A stretch of 5,949 nt of DNA from Rhodospirillales bacterium. Lineage in GTDB: Bacteria > Pseudomonadota > Alphaproteobacteria > MPNO01 > UBA2964. Shown one piece after another: positions 5,207-5,949 of this stretch. The translations under genes were made by a program, and so were the position numbers. Position 1 is the first letter of the stretch. The number at the start of each line of letters is the position of its first letter. The notes under the pieces are model-generated. The model was given only the letters and a program-made list of their open reading frames with translations. It did not search any database and had not been told where the DNA came from. The DNA lies in NCBI GenBank assembly GCA_002727395.1, contig PBWY01000070.1, positions 1 through 5,949 on the forward strand, given 5' to 3'.

Positions 5207-5949
5207 TTGAACAAAAACAACGATATATTAGCCAAAATGCGCAAAGATCTTCTTTCTTGGTATGATCTAAATGGCAGGACGCTTCCGTGGCGAGCGGCTA
5301 AAGGACAAAAAATACAACCCTATCATGTTTTGCTCAGTGAAATCATGTTGCAGCAAACAACGGTCGCCACAGTCGGGCCATATTTTGAGAAATTCGTTCA
5401 AAGGTGGCCTAGTTTAAGTGATTTGGCGTGCGCTCATTTAGATGAAATACTCCATGGTTGGCAGGGCTTGGGGTATTATGCGCGTGCACGTAACCTGCAT
5501 CTCTGTGCAAAAATGATTTCAGAAGAATTAGGTGGTAAATTTCCTGAGAAAGAAGATGATTTAAAAAAACTACCGGGCATTGGAATTTATACAGCTGCTG
5601 CAATTTCGGCCATCGCATTTGGTAACCCTGCAAATGTAGTTGATGGTAACGTAGAGCGTGTCATTGCTCGCATTCATGCGCTTAAGCAACCTTTAAAATT
5701 CATTAAGAGTCAAATTAGGGATTTGTCTGCAAAAATTTCTCCTACCTCTAGGAAGGAACGACCGGGAGATTTTGCTCAAGCAGTAATGGACTTAGGCGCT
5801 ACAATTTGCACCCCAAGAAAACCGAATTGTAGAATTTGTCCTTGGCGTTGCCAGTGCAAGGCGTTCCAAAATGATCTACAAGAATTAATACCAGCACGAC
5901 AGGATAAGAAATCAAAACCTAAAAGATATGGAATTGTATTTTGGGTGAA
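5207..5949 (+). CDS. mutY: adenine DNA glycosylase MutY, 3' end cut by the window
   Basis: MutY removes adenine mispaired with 8-oxoguanine, the last defence of the GO repair system. From the TTG at 5207, 247 codons are visible. They cover the whole catalytic domain: WYDLNGRTLPWR (18-29), the catalytic glutamate in LLSEIMLQQT (Glu45), GWQGLGYYARARNL (84-97), the helix-hairpin-helix LPGIGIYTA (122-130), the catalytic aspartate in VVDGNVERVIAR (Asp146), and the iron-sulfur cluster cysteines Cys201-X6-Cys208-X2-Cys211-X5-Cys217. An additional Cys215 lies between the last two. The glutamate, aspartate and cysteines keep the spacing of E. coli MutY (37, 138, 192-208), offset by eight or nine. MLQQT and the intact cluster favour MutY over endonuclease III. 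The C-terminal 8-oxoguanine recognition domain is only just beginning (KRYGIVFWV) at the right edge. ATG 5237 is a less likely start because it lacks a ribosome site. It is transcribed divergently from dciA. Confidence 0.96.
   Translation, partial: MNKNNDILAKMRKDLLSWYDLNGRTLPWRAAKGQKIQPYHVLLSEIMLQQTTVATVGPYFEKFVQRWPSLSDLACAHLDEILHGWQGLGYYARARNLHLCAKMISEELGGKFPEKEDDLKKLPGIGIYTAAAISAIAFGNPANVVDGNVERVIARIHALKQPLKFIKSQIRDLSAKISPTSRKERPGDFAQAVMDLGATICTPRKPNCRICPWRCQCKAFQNDLQELIPARQDKKSKPKRYGIVFWV

Noticed and set aside
5409..5633. 74-codon minus-strand frame inside mutY
   Set aside because: It lies antisense to the most conserved MutY motifs and has no family resemblance.

Overview
The window looks like the chromosome of an alphaproteobacterium with an AT-rich genome. 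Three things point there: the form of the SMC hinge, the N-terminal sequence of the AtpI/AtpZ protein, and a gene order (mutY, then divergently dciA, a DsbA-like gene, smc and the start of the atp operon) that I recall from alphaproteobacterial genomes, particularly Rhodospirillales-like ones. I cannot name a genus. I see no mobile element, tRNA, rRNA, CRISPR array or phage gene. This is conserved housekeeping DNA, densely packed, with no gene-free stretch above about 150 bases.

Layout: four genes lie on the minus strand and are read from right to left. They are dciA (4569-5099, DUF721 replicative-helicase partner), a DsbA-family thiol oxidoreductase with an N-terminal membrane anchor (3780-4481), a complete smc (280-3747), and the first 42 codons of an AtpI/AtpZ-family F1Fo ATP synthase accessory protein (1-127, cut by the window edge). 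On the plus strand, mutY (5207 to the right edge, cut) starts back to back with dciA.

The minus-strand genes are close (87 bases between dciA and dsbA, 32 between dsbA and smc), so they probably share transcripts. The dsbA leader carries its own possible promoter and the smc-atpI gap (152 bases) carries a plausible start for the atp operon. Functionally the block joins helicase recruitment (DciA), chromosome organisation (SMC), base-excision repair (MutY), envelope disulfide chemistry (DsbA-like) and energy production (AtpI).

The most structured non-coding DNA is the 107-base divergent region between dciA and mutY. It holds two perfect 7+7 inverted repeats: one lies between possible -35 and -10 boxes for mutY, the other just upstream of the mutY ribosome binding site. 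Two start codons are not ATG: smc begins with GTG and mutY most likely with TTG. I found no convincing new biological system; the findings are regulatory and structural details at modest interest.
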